Positions 23,414-36,047 of a stretch of 64,000 bases of DNA are shown here, one piece after another. This stretch comes from Takifugu bimaculatus. Taxonomy: Eukaryota > Chordata > Actinopteri > Tetraodontiformes > Tetraodontidae. Under the pieces are notes generated by a model that worked only from the letters and a program-made list of their open reading frames with translations, was not told the DNA's origin and did not search any database. Both the position numbers and the translations under genes were made by a program. How positions within the stretch are numbered: the first letter of the stretch is position 1; each line of letters starts with the position of its first letter. The DNA lies in assembly GCA_004026145.2 (NCBI GenBank), contig CP034991.1:9342592-9406591 (forward strand), given 5' to 3'.

Positions 23414-24294
23414 CACTAACACTAACACTAACACCAACACACCCCTGACCAGAAGAATTGTGCAATATGTGTTTCAGGTGAGTTTATTAAAGCTTTGTAT
23501 GAGTCTGATGAGAATTGCGAGGTGGATCCGTCTCGCTGTGCGACCTCTGACCTCTCAGAACATCAAGCAAACCTGAGGATGTGCTGTGAATTGGCCTTCT
23601 GCAAGATCCTGGACTCCTACAAGTATGCCTGCTCTCTGCACTACCCAGACCACACAGTTTTTGTGTGAAGGTTCCCCACATCACTAAATGTTTCCTTCAT
23701 AGGGTCTTCCCTCGTGAGCTGAAGGAGGTGTTTGCGTCATGGCGACAGGAGTGCAGTAACCGAAGGCGACCAGACATCAGTGAGCGTCTCATCAGTGCCT
23801 CGTTGTTCCTGCGCTTTCTGTGTCCAGCAGTGATGTCGCCATCACTCTTTGACCTAATGCAGGAATATCCAGATGAACGCTCAGCAAGAACTTTAACACT
23901 CATCGCTAAAGTGATTCAGACGCTCGCCAACTTCAGCAAGTAGGCTTGGACCTGTTTAGTTTTGCTGCTTTCTGTTAGTATTGAGGTAGTGAAGACACAC
24001 CTGACGATTCTTTCCTGTCACCTGTGCGCTGCAGGTTTGGCACAATAGAGGAGTACATGCTCTTCATGAATGACTTTGTTGAGTGTCAGTGGAGCAGCAT
24101 GCAGCGGTTTCTGCAGGAAATCTCAAACACAGACGGTCTGAGCCATACTGCCGGTTTTGATGGATACATTGACCTGGGACGAGAGTTGTCCAGTCTGCAC
24201 ACCCTGCTGACTGACCTCGATCAGGTAACAAAAATAAAGTTTTGCATATTTGCAGCCAGTAGTAAATCCAACAGAACTGATGACTCAGCAAAAA

Positions 24295-24333
<39 letters not shown>

Positions 24334-27300
24334 CACGTGCTGGGAGCTTGCTGCGAGTTTTGTGAGTGTTTTTCCCTGACTAACTCCCCCTTCTTGGCGG
24401 TGTATCTACACTATCATCGGGGTGGTTGTTGTCGGGTGGTTTGGTGCAGTTTGGTGAGTTTTCGTCGTGTATTACGGCGGGGATGGCGTCCTCGGGGGAC
24501 GCCGTCTCTTTCAATCTGACACAGGGTGCGAGTCCAACCCGACCTGTCCGTATCGGTGGAGGAGGTTCTCCTGGCCGTAGGAGACCAGGTAGAACACGCT
24601 AACCTGTCCTACGCCTCCAGGATGAACAGAGGAGTGGTGGTGTTTGGTAAAGAGGAGCGACTGGTGGCTGAGTTGGTGGGGAGGGGGGTGACGGTGAATG
24701 GAGAGTACCTGCAGGTGTTTCTGAACCTGGTGGTTTTTGTCCGGAGGCTCCTGTAGCGCCTCCCAGAGGGCATGAGGGTAAACAGTCCCCAGTAAAAAGT
24801 TGTGAGTGGTCTGAGGACCGTGGGTCTGGGCTGCAGGAGCGATAAGCTGAAGCACGTGCTCTCGCTCAGGAGGCAGTACTTCATGTTCCTCACCTGTCCG
24901 TCACAGACACTAGACGTGTCCTTCAGGATGAAACACGGAGACGGACACTACATGGTTTATGCTAGCTCTGGGAGCATGAGGTGCTTTGAGTGCGGGGATG
25001 TGGGACACAAGCGTGTCACAAACCCGCTAATGAGGGTGCTCGCACCGGCGTCATGTCGAGCCACGTCGCCCCGGCGGTGGTGACGAGGTGGCAGCGGTGG
25101 CGGCCGATGCAGGAGGAGGCCCTAGTGGACAGGTAGAGGAGCAAGGAGGAGCAGGTGAATGTGTAGCTGCAGTTAGGGTAGGAAGAGAGGGAGCAGCAGA
25201 GGAGGTGCAGACAGGGATGAGTGTTGTGACGGGAGCAGTAGAGGAGGTTCATTTGGGAGTGAATGTGCAGGCAGGAGCAGTAGAGGAGGTTCAGACAGGA
25301 GCAGTAGAGGAGGTGCAGATGGGAATGAATGTACAGACAGGAGCAGAGGAGGACGAGGAGCAGGCAGGAGCAGCAGAGGAGGTGGAGCAGCCAGGAGCTG
25401 AGGGGGTGTTGAATCGCAATACCTCTCGTGTGTAGCTGCTAATCCGCGTGTTCTTTGAATGAAGACTTCAAGAAGAAAAATGCCAATTTCAAAATGTATT
25501 TAGCAACAGAACCAATTCAAGATACAAATATTACAGAGCTCCGGGCCAGTTCATAACCCTACAATAACAGAGTCCATTGCCAGGGCATGAAGTCTGACAA
25601 CCTAACTATCCCTTGGCCCAGTCTTTTATAGAATCAGAATCAGAATCAGAATCAGAGTACTTTATTGATCCCTTTAGGGGGTGTCCATTAGGGAAATTAG
25701 CATCTCCCCAAAGAAACGTACAGCACTGTTTAAAAAATATTAAAAATAATAAAAATAAAAATAGAATAAAATAAAAAATAAAATAGAATAAATTAAAAAT
25801 AGAATATAAATATAAAATCTAAAACGATAGAAATGTAAATAAATGAACTGAATGAATGAATGAACTGAATGAATGGATGTCCCAGTATTATGTTATTGCA
25901 GTGTTGTTCCAGTCCTTCTGTTGGCCCTCCTCCCCCCCAGTGAGGAGTTGAACAGTCTGATGGCTCGGGGGATGAATGAGTTCCCCAGTCTGTTTGTCCT
26001 GTACTTGGGGAGGCGCAGCCTCTGGCTGATCAGGCTTCTCTGGCTGTGGATGACAGTGTGCAGAGGGTGGCGGACATTGTCCATGATGCTCCGCAGCTTG
26101 TCAATAGTTCTCCTCTCTGCCACTGTCACCAGAGGTTTCAGTTTCATCCCAACCACCAAGCTGGCCCGCCTGATCAGCTTCTCCAGCCTGGAGAGGTGTG
26201 CTTTTGTCACACTCCCCCCCCAGCACACCACAGCGTAGGACAGGATGCTGGCGACCACAGACTGGTAGAACATCCAGAGGAGTTTCCTGCAGATGTTGAA
26301 GGATCTGAGTCTCCTCAGGAAGTACATCCTGCTCTGGGTCTTCTTGTACAGCTGCCTCGTGTTGCTTGTCCGGTCCAGCCTATTGTCCAGCCACAGCCCA
26401 AGATATTTGTAGGTCTGCACGCCCTCCACCTCCTCCGTTCCTATCTGAACTGGTCTAGGTCTCGGTCGGTCCCTCCTGAAGTCAATGACCAGTTCTTTAG
26501 TTTTGGAGGTGTTGAGCTGCAGGCCATTGTTGTGGCACCAGGCAACAAAGTCCCTCACCAGGCACCGGTACTCCTCCTCTTCGTCGTCTCTGATACATCC
26601 AACAATGGCTGTGTCATCAGCAAACTTCTGAATGTGACACATTTCAGAGTTGTAACAGAAGTCCGAGGTGTACAGAGTGAAGAGGATGGGGGACAGCATA
26701 GTCCCCTGTGGAGCACTGATGCTGCTGACCACAGTGTCAGACGTGATGTCCTTCATCCTGACGAACTGCGGCCTGTCGGTGAGGTAGCTGGAGATCCAAG
26801 CAACCAGGCAGGGGTCCACTCGCATCTGTAGAAGCTTGTCCTGTAGGACAAGGGGCTGGATCGTGTTGAAGGCACTCGAGAAATCCAAAAAGAGGATTCT
26901 CGCTGTGCCACTCCCCTTGTCCAGATGCGAGTGGACTCGGTGCAGCAGGTAGATGATGGCGTCCTCTACACCGACCTTGTCCCGGTAGGCGAACTGTGAG
27001 GAGTCCTCAGCGTGCTGCACCTGGGGCCTGAGGAGGTTGAGGAAGAGTCTTCATCAGATGTGAGGTGAGTGCCACCGGCCGGAAGTCGTTCAGCTCACTC
27101 GGTCTGTTCTTCTTGGGGACTGGAATTATGCAGGACGTCTTCCATAAGGTGGGCACTTTCCCCAGCTCCAGGCTGAGGTTGAAGACCCGTTGTAGCGGCT
27201 CCCCGAGTTCAGCAGCGCAGGTCTTGAGGAGCCGGGGGCAGACTCTATCCGGTCCAGCTGCTTTTTGGGGCCGGAGCTTCCTCAGTTCTCCCCTCACCTG

Positions 27301-30300
27301 GTCAGAAACACATTCTGTGAATTACCTGCTGGGGTACATTGATTCCAGTGATACCAGAGTTAGGGTTAAGGTGTTAGGGTGTTAGTATGTTAGGATGTTA
27401 GGGTTAACATGTGATGTTCGCTATGCAACTTCAAAGGGACCAGTCCACCTGTGCTCTGACCACTTTGCTTGATGACTCTCATAAGGACCCACTCAGCTGT
27501 GTGTGGAATTCCTGGATCCTCACTGACTGTGGTTACAGAGGTTGCCTGTTGGGAGAAAACTGAGAGAGTCATTTTTAGTTGAACAAAATAAGATTTCATA
27601 AAAGTGCTGGGCTGGCCTATGGATTTTTTGCTCCTGGTCCCAGAAAGGGAACACCCCGCTCGATCTCAAAGGGGGTGAATCCTGTTCGGGAGCTAACAGA
27701 GCTTGATTCATTCTTTCTACCTTCCCTTGTGATTGTGGATGCCAAATGCATGTCTAAGGCCTAAAGCCTTTTCTACTTCCTGTAAATCTTTATTTTTAAA
27801 ATGAGTTCCATTATCAGACCTAATTTGTTTGGGGAAACCATGTGTCGAATTAATCAAAAATTTAATAACACTTTTTGCATCTTCTACTTCTACGGGAACC
27901 GCCTCTGGCCAGCCAGTGTATGCATCCACTGACACCAAGAGGTATCGGAACCCATTGACTCTGTCATGTCACATCATGTCAGTAAAATCTATAATTTTTC
28001 TTACCCTGCCAACTGCAAACTTGCCCTTGTGTGGACGATGTTGATTTGATGTTGGTACAGTCCTTCTTCTCCATTGTCTTCCCAGATGGCCAGATCAAAG
28101 TTCACATTCTTCATGCAAATCAACTTATCATCACCACAATGCTGTCCCTTTTTACGACGTATGTTTAACACCTCCAGCCTGATTGTCTCCTGAGATTACA
28201 ACTGTCTAAACAACAATCCTGTCAAAGTAATGTCTCTGATCTTTATTACACTTGCTAAAGATTCTACCATACCTAACTTCTAAAGTACTTCTAAGAGAAG
28301 ACAGGAACATATGATAGAACACATAGTAACAAGATAAAGACAATTCCCTTCAGTGGTTAGTGGTGACCAAGGTCAGGCTGCTGGTGTGCAGCTCCCTGAT
28401 CAGCCAGTAGAGATGCTAGTTGTTGATGAGGGAGGGGAGGAGGTGATGGAGTCTGACTCTGACTCCGACTGTGGGTCTGTAGCGGACTCCCAGTCCCTTA
28501 CTGGGGACCTGTATACCCTGGAGGACATCACCACCTTCCTGGATGAAACCTTCGGCCAGTCTGTGAAGGTGGCTGATTTTTTCCCAGACCCAGAAAAGTT
28601 TTTGAAGAGTGCGCTGACGTTACAGAGGGCTGTGGGAGTCGACCTCCTCGACAAAAGGAAACGGTACCGGCTAAAGAAATACATGACAGCAACGAGAAAG
28701 ATGCTGGGACAGAAAAGAAGAAAAAAGGCTAAAACATGCTAAGAGCTCCCAAATAGCTGACCAGAGTGTGATGAGGAGGTACGCTGTGGACTTCTACAGA
28801 CTAGGCCACACATGTTCCCTCTATCTCTCTGATTAAGTCTTGCTAAACACTGAACAATATTGAAGAGTTCCTGAGCACACGGTGCTTAAATGATGGACTA
28901 TGGCTGGTGGAGGAGGAGGATATGGTCTTTGGAGGCCTCCTCAACTGACTATTTGTTTTTGCTTTTCTTGTTATAAGAATCATGTTCCTGGTTTTTGTAA
29001 TGTCAAAATAAATTGAGTTTTGAAAAATCAAATCTCTCTCTCTCTGTCTCTGTGAGGAGCATGGTGTGAGCTGAGATTTGAGAATTTTTCAACCTTTTCA
29101 AGCTGTTTAAGCTGTTTTCTTGTTAGGTTTTTGTCGGTATAGTTTATTTAGGTGTTGGTGGTGTCTTGTGTTTATTAGTTTAGTTTTTCGGTGTTTTGGA
29201 GTGTAACCAGCCAGCGTTCGTCTGGCTGGTTGGTGTCTGATGCCGTGGTGGTTGGTGGTGGTAGTGGGGATCTCTCCCGGTTAACGCGGAGACATGGCGT
29301 TAAGGTGGGGGCCAGGTCTCTGTACACCGTGGAGGAGGTGGCCCTGGCTGCGGGGGAGGTGATCGGACATGGGTCCATGAAGTCGGCTGCCTGGATGAAC
29401 GGGGCCATAGTCTTTTTTTGTGGAGAAGGTGGAGCAGGTGAACCGGCTGGTGGATGCTGGTATCAGTGTCGGTGGAAGGTTCTGTCGCGGAATTTTTAGC
29501 CGTTTTGAGAAGTAAACAATTAATCTAAGTTACTGCGTAGGAGATGGTTTTATTCCAGACAGTCGGTCAGGATACACACACGGAAGCATGCGGAGAAATC
29601 TCTAATAAGTGTTCACAGTTCTGATCTTATATAGCCGAAGGCCCGCCTCTGAGGCACGGACACAGGACGTCTTCACAGCATGTGTGTGCTGCATGCACAG
29701 GGCACAGGACGTCAACACAGTAGGTGCGCTCTGCATGCACCGCAGGTGTTTGGTACCTTCACAGCATGTGTTCCGGCCGGCTGACGCTGGTCTCCTTTGA
29801 GCCTTTGTTTCTTGCAAATGCATAAGGTGGCAAACAGACTTCATCTGCTCTCCTAAATTTCCATTTCAACCCTTCCTTTTGCACTCAATTTACATTTCAC
29901 AATAAAATTCCATTTCAACTCCCCCCTTTTGATCCTACTTGGATCAACCTGATTTTGGCAGTAAACTTGAAATACATCAGCAACTTAGTCCATCTTTATA
30001 ACCCTCTTCCAGTTCACATTCAGATGAATTGTAAAGTCCGGTTTCTTGTGTGGTGCTAGGGAGAAGATGAGTAGTACTGCTGCGATTGATATCACACCCA
30101 GGACACACAGGAATTTCCTCAGGATCAGGTCGGTCCATCGCCTGGGATGCAAAGGCTTTCCTTGGAGGCTCATCTTGTTCTTTCGTTGGTGGCTTGGCAC
30201 GCCACTTGGAGCAGCAGGGACGCTAGTTTCACTCCCTACTGACCGGCTCCTTCGGTTCTGGCACCTTCTTGCAGTGGAACGCGTGGATCCACGTTGCTCT

Positions 30301-33300
30301 CTCAGTTACTTTCACCACGGTTTGAGTCACCAGCAGGACTTGGAATGGACCTTGCCACCTTTTCTGGTTCCACCTGGTCCTCCGGAAGTCCTTGATCACC
30401 ACGTAGTCCTCTGGATGTAACGGATGGAGCTGTTGGTCCACTGGAGACGGCAGTGCTGCTTTCACACGTGCCCGGATTTCTGAAAGAGATTTAGTGAGAT
30501 TTCTGCAGAAGCAGGGTCAGAGAGAGTAGTGTGAGCGGTGCATTTACAGATTGCGATCTGTGAGGGGAGAAGGACAGCGTCCAAAAGAGCCACCACTAGC
30601 CGATGATTCAAGATAGGAGCACCGTCAGACTTGAGGAAACCCCTGTGTTTCCACAATGCTCCAAAGTCATGAACTACGTCACAGGCGTACATAGAATCGG
30701 TGTAGATGGTAACCGACTGGTTGGCTGCGAGGTGGCAAGCTCTGGTAAGGGCCACCAATTCAGCGGCTTGAGCTGAGTAGTTGGATGGTAATGATGCAGA
30801 TTCAACAGTGTCGCAGGAGTCACAGACTGCGTAACCGGCTTTGCACCGGCCTGTGTCCAGATCCCGGGGTGCTGACCCATCGACAAAGAGAACAATCCAT
30901 GAGGTCAGGACGTGGGGAACAAGACACCAAGAGTTCCGCCACGCAATCATGAGGGTTGCCCTCCTCCAGGATGGGGAGGAGGATTTACGTTGTGATACGT
31001 GGTCTTGCCTCTTTTCTTGCTCACAGGATTTACACTTTGATACCTGGTCTTGCCTCTTTTCTTGCTCACAGGATTTACACTTTATTACCTGGTCTTGCCT
31101 CAATGATCTCACAGGATTTATACTTTGATACCTGGCCTTGCCTCTTTTCTTGCTCACAGGATTTTCACTTTGATACCTGGTCTTGCCTCAATGATCTCAC
31201 AGGATTTCCGTATTTATTTAAGCTGTTTAGCGGCACTCGCCATTTAGCAGAGTAAGGTTAGCGTCTATCCTACGCAGTAATTCATTCCAAATATTAGGAT
31301 AAATACATCTTACCAATTTAAATTCAGCCGTGGAATTTGAGGAATCCCGTGACCGTCGATCGGGACCGACTGGGTCCTCCTCCTCCTTACGATTGCGGGG
31401 TTTGAGGATGAATCGCCTTTCGTGGATTCAGGTGGCCAGCCCCTCGGTCGGGTCCCGACGGATGTACCCAGGATCCCACTTCTGACACCAAGTTTGTCAT
31501 GGAATTTTTAGCCGTTTTGAGAAGTAAACAATTAATCTAAGTTACTGTGTAGGAGATGGTTTATTCCAGTCAGTTGGTCAGGATACATGCATGGAAGCAT
31601 GCGGAGAGATCTCTATTAAGTGTTCACAGTTCTGATCTTATATAGCCGAAGGCCCGCCTCTGAGGCGCGGACACAGGACGTCTTCACAGCATGTGTGTGC
31701 TGCATGCACAGAGCACAGGACGTCAACACAGTAGGTGCGCGCTGCATGCACCGCAGGTGTTTGGTGCCTTCACAGCATGTGTTCTAGGTGGTGCAAGAAG
31801 TTGAATGACTGAGAATGTTCCCCCCCTCAGTCATTTGACACTGGTCTCCTTTGAACCTTTGTTTCTTGCAAATGCATGAGGTGGCAAACGGACTTCATCT
31901 GCTCTCCTAAATTTCCATTTCAACCCTTCCTTTTGCACTCAATTTACATTTCACAATAAAATTCCATCTCAATTTCCTCCTTTTGCACTCAATTTACATT
32001 TCACAATCAAATTCCATTTCAATTTCCTCCTTTTGCACTCAATTTACATTTCACAATCAAATTCCATTTCAGTTCGAGGCGGCGCTGCCTCCGGGTCAGC
32101 CGGCCACCAAAGTTACCCTGTCCATCGTGCCCCCGTTCATTACGGATGAGTTTCTGTGTTGGGAGTTGTCCAGACATGGCAAGATTGTTTCTCCTATGAG
32201 AAAAGTCATGTCTGGATGTAAATCTCCACTACTAAAACACGTAGTGTCTCATCGCCGGCAGGTTTATATGATCCTTAATAACGGCGATGAGGATTTAAAT
32301 GTGTTTTTTAAAGTTCAGGTGTACGACTTTGATTATGTTCTGTTCGCCTCATCAGCGCACATGAAGTGTTTTGGTTGTGGTGAAGCAGGACATTTGATTA
32401 AAATGTGTCCACACACAGCCAAATCACTGTTTTATTACTCTCTGTTTTATTTTATCTTCCACTTTTAATGAGTAGTTTTAAGATTGGGAGTTTAAACATA
32501 CATGGAGGTAGACTGGAGAAAAAATGAGTTTTAGTGTTTGAAAGAATGATTTTAAAGAAGATTAGTGTCATGTTTCTGCAAGAAACTCAGTGATGTTTTT
32601 AATGAGGCTGATTGGTGCAGTAGATGGGAGGGGAGGGTGTTTTTAAGCCACGGCACAGACTTCAGTGCTGGGGTGGGGATCCTCTTCTCTAAGAGTTTAA
32701 GCCCAACATCTTTTACTGTTGATCATGTTGTTCAAGGAAGGTGTCTTTTAATCACGGCCCAGTTTGACCAGTTCAGAGCTGCTTTTATTAATGTGTATGC
32801 TCCCAACAGTGGTGCAGAGAGGACGCTCTTTTTTAGAGACATTCGCCAACAAACTCCAGGGGTGTGGTTCTATTGATTATTTCCTCTTAGGTGGTGATTT
32901 TAACTGTACTGAAGATGAGGTTTTAGATCGGAACCACGCAGAGCCGCATCCATCCTTGCAGCAGGTCCTGAGGCAGCTGGTCTACTCCCATGGTCTGGTG
33001 TGGAGAAGGACTCACACAGGCTGCAGACAGTATACATGGTAGAGAGGATATGGTGTCTTTAGCTTGTTTAGATCACTTTTACTGTTTTAAACACAATTTT
33101 AATGTGTTTAAATCATGTAGTATCATGCCAGTGGGTTTTACTGATCATGCTTTAGTTTTATGTGCTGTTTTCATTAACAACATTTTACCAAGAAGCGCCT
33201 ACTGGCATTTTAGTTCAGTTTTAGCCTCCGGTGTGAGTTTTAGTTACTTTTGGGCTGGGTTTAGGCAGAGAAAGGGCGAGTTTAGCTGCCTAAAACAATG

Positions 33301-35962
33301 GTGGGACCACGGAAAGATACAGATAAGAATGTTGTGTCAGCAGCACACGCTCAATGTTACTCATCACGTCACCGGATCTATCAGGGATCTGGAGACTGAG
33401 ATAGTGGAGCTCGAATGTTTGAATGAGTCCACAGGAAATGGAGGATCTGTTGAAATCCTCAAGACAAAAAAGAGAGGCTTTAGCCAACCTGCTGGGTGCC
33501 AGAGCACAGGGCGCCCTGGTCCGGTCCAAAATCCAGGACACCTTGGAGATGGATGCACCCTCCAGTTTCTTCTTTGGCCTTGAGAGTAAGTCTGGGCAGA
33601 GGAAGCTCATCCACTCCTTGCTGTTGGACACGGGGCAGGAGCTGAATGACCTGGGGCAGATCAGGAGGAGAGCGGTGGAGTTTTACACGTCATTATACAA
33701 GACTGATTTTAAAGACAGTGAGGATTGTTTGAGTGGTTTTAGTGTCTTTAGTCAAGGACTGCCCAGGGTCTCCAAGGAGACCAACTGCTGGATGGAGCGC
33801 CCGTTGACAGCACAGGAGCTGCACACGGCCCTACAGACAATGCAGGGCCGAAAGGCCCCGGGCATCGACGGACTCTCTGTGGAGTTTTGCAAGGCCTTCT
33901 TAGACATTCTCGCTCAAGACGTTCTGGAGGACTTCAACGAGAGTCTCACCACCGGTTCCTTGCCTCTGTCCTGCAGGAGGGCTGTCATCACTCTCCTGCC
34001 GAAAAAAGGAAACCTGCAGGACATAAAAAAAACTTGCACCCTGTGTCCCTTCTCTGCACAGACTACAAGATTCTCTCCAAGGCGTTGGCCATCTGGCTAA
34101 GGGAGGCCATGGAGCAGGTCATCCATCCGGACCAGATGTACTGTGTACCTGGCAGGTCCATGGTAGACAATGTCTTACTCATTAGGGATGTTTTGGAGAT
34201 CTCCAGTTCATCAGGGTTGAGTGTTGTCTACTTTCCTTAGACCAAGAAAAGGCTTTTGACCATGTTGAACACAGCTTCCTCTAGAGAACTATTGAGAGGT
34301 TTGGGTTCAGCGCTGGTCTGATAGCGAAGATCCAGCTGCTGTACAGTAGCATTGAGAATGTGCTGAAGGTCAATGGCAGCTTGTGCACTCCTTTTAGAGC
34401 AGGGGTGTCCAAACTTTTTTCACCGAGGGCCACATACATAAACATATAGGAGGGGCTGGGTCACTTACTAGAAATTAGGTATATAGCCTTAACTTTAGTG
34501 TATTAAAGTTAGAAAAATCAATTAAAAGTGGTCAAATATGTTATATTGTTGAATATAATTAATGACAAAACTGCCTTCATCACAGCTTTCCATAAATGGA
34601 TCTTTATTGAATTATTCAGAAAAAGCTTTGGTAGCTCATTCCTAGAACAGCAGCCGAAGATTTCTTCTTAGAAGATTTACAGTGCAGAGAAAAAACAATA
34701 AAGGGGAAAATGGAACTGGTAAATTTCAAGCTTGTTATTTACACCTAATAACGTTTACTTGAAACGGTTATCAACATTAACAGACTGAACTGGACGTGCA
34801 TATAAATTTAGTAAATGATTCTGGTGAGTATCAGCTGGACTGGGTATATAAATTGGGCCATCAAGCTGATCTGACACCACTCATGCCAAAAATCTGGACA
34901 AATGATCAAGGAGCAAATCTGCATCAGATGAGATGAGCTGCTTTTGCATGTGCAGTGTGTGCGCTGTACACATCGGTGTGTACTCTGCAATTTTCTTGTT
35001 AACACACATATAAGAAAGTGGTGCACAAAAGCAGTCCTTTTTGGTGGAGCAACTGCCTTGATGCCAACAGTAGCTCCCCTGGTGTTAAAACTAAGACATA
35101 AAATACACTCAAGCAAAAGTTGAAGTGCGGGCCATATTCTATTCATAAAATGTCTTGCGGACCAATTAAGAATGGACCGAGGACCACAGTTGGCTCGCGG
35201 GCCGTAGTTTGGACACCCCTGTTTTAGAGTTTGTAGAGGTGTCCGACAGGGCTGTGCTCTGTCTGGGATGCTCTATGCGCTCTCCCTGGAACCCCTCCTC
35301 CATAAGCTTTGCTTGTGTGTTCAAGGCCTGCGGATGATGTGGTTGTTTTTATTAAAGACCAAGATATTAACACAGTTTTAAACATTACTAATAAGTTCTG
35401 TGATGTGTCGTCTGCGAGGGTGAACTGGGGGAGAGCGAAGCCCTGGGTGTCAGCGAGTGGCGTCAGGGCCTCCCCGTTCTCCCTCGAGGTCTGACCTGGA
35501 GGAGGGATGGCCTGAGATATCTTGGAGTGTATCTGGGAAATTAGTGCATGGTCGGAAAGAATTGGGAGAATGTTGTTGAGAAGGTTGAGGAAAAATTAAA
35601 GAAATGGAGATGGTTGCACTCAGAGATGTCTTTTAGATTCAGTAGTGACTGTAAGACCAGTTTTATCCCCTCCTGTGCATCAGGTTTAAGGGAATATTGT
35701 CTCTGATGAGGCCTATAATCATTCTTTGGTCTGATTTTAACTGGTTCTGCTCCTTTAATCAATCCTACATCTGCAGGTGCTTATGACCACAATTTAGGAG
35801 AGAGTGAACTTAGCTTCTCTTTCTCTTTTAACATAAACAAACCTCATGTCTGTTCATGCTCAACACTGAGATGTTGCGAGGGAGTGAAAGCCACTCTTTG
35901 GTTCAGCGTGACCTTCCACACTCTGTATCTGCTGTTGTACAATCTATCTGGACCCGCCTGTT

Positions 35963-36047
<85 letters not shown>

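Larger units (their letters stand above)
25407..28345 (+). mobile_element. Retroviral LTR (same family as 38403-39075), split by inserted DNA
   Basis: 25407-25632 starts TGTTGAATCGCAATACCTCT and matches the reverse complement of the outer end of the LTR at 38403-39075. 28045-28345 matches its other part (AGATGGCCAGATCAAA, TTCTAAAGTACTT). About 85 bp of LTR are missing at the junction, where the Rex1-like LINE and an integrase fragment are found. No coding region in + orientation accompanies it, so it was probably a solo LTR before the later insertion. Confidence 0.75.
24331..29031 (+). mobile_element. Tx1-clade LINE copy B, ORF2 deleted, broken by an LTR and a Rex1-like LINE
   Basis: The 5' end (GACCACGTGCTGGGAG) is nearly identical to copy D. 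ORF1 runs from about 24485 to 25406 with SYASRMNRGVVVF, VTVNGEYLQVF and a CCHC-type knuckle (MRCFECGDVGHKRV), then GAVEEVQ-type repeats. An LTR interrupts it at 25407. Beyond about 28346 the ORF1 C-terminus resumes (KVADFFPDPEKFLKSA, LLDKRKRYRLKKYM). The ORF2 region is missing; the family 3' tail follows (GGTCTTTGGAGGCCTCCTCA, then TAAATTGAGTTTTGAAAAATC) and ends in (TC)n at 29032. Sense to dab2ip. Confidence 0.82.
29483..32071 (-). mobile_element. Defective endogenous retrovirus with two LTRs
   Basis: LTRs at 29483-29917 (435 bp) and 31495-32071 (577 bp) both start TGTC..GGAATTTTTAGCC and end ..CCATTTCA. A 4-bp direct repeat, GTTC, flanks the element (29479-29482, 32072-32075). On the minus strand the primer-binding site next to the right LTR (31473-31490, TGGTGTCAGAAGTGGGAT) is complementary to the 3' end of tRNA-Leu, and a purine tract (29918-29930) borders the left LTR. 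Inside are an RNase H region, an integrase C-terminus and a short membrane-protein start. gag, protease, most of RT and most of env are absent, so it cannot act alone. It is inserted into ORF1 of LINE C. Confidence 0.9.
29051..35700 (+). mobile_element. Tx1-clade LINE copy C, broken by an endogenous retrovirus and a hAT element
   Basis: 5' UTR 29051 to about 29190. The first part of ORF1 (29270-29482) shows TRRHGVKVGARSLYTVEEVA and GHGSMKSAAWMNGA. ORF1 resumes at 32076 in frame after the provirus (VTLSIVPPFITDEFL) and has a zinc knuckle near 32365 (KCFGCGEAGHLIKMCP). ORF2 starts at about 32468 (KIGSLNIHGG) with endonuclease marks GGDFNCTED near 32895 and GFTDHALVL near 33138, then RT from about 33423 (GRKAPGIDGLSVEFCK near 33850; GRSMVDNVLLIRD near 34155), interrupted by hAT at 34400-35221, then VCRGVRQGCALSGMLY and PADDVVVFI (expected YADD). 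Several frameshifts. The 3' end is truncated or lost near 35700. Confidence 0.82.

Noticed and set aside
24016..24336. Ser-Leu repeat extension of the RasGAP reading frame
   Set aside because: It results from reading through the donor at 24225 into (TC)n.
26046..26831. 261-codon frame on the + strand
   Set aside because: It is the antisense shadow of the Rex1-like reverse transcriptase and shows no family pattern.
27355..27408. Possible interstitial telomere from a chromosome fusion
   Set aside because: Only a few degenerate units, at a transposon junction; too short and irregular to support a fusion.
31470..31494. tRNA-like 3' end sequence considered as a tRNA gene or tRNA-derived SINE
   Set aside because: Only the last 18 bases match and they lie exactly next to an LTR, as a primer-binding site should; no A or B box.
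35966..36047. CAAT repeats considered as a CRISPR-like array
   Set aside because: Simple tetranucleotide repeat with no spacers, in a eukaryotic intron.
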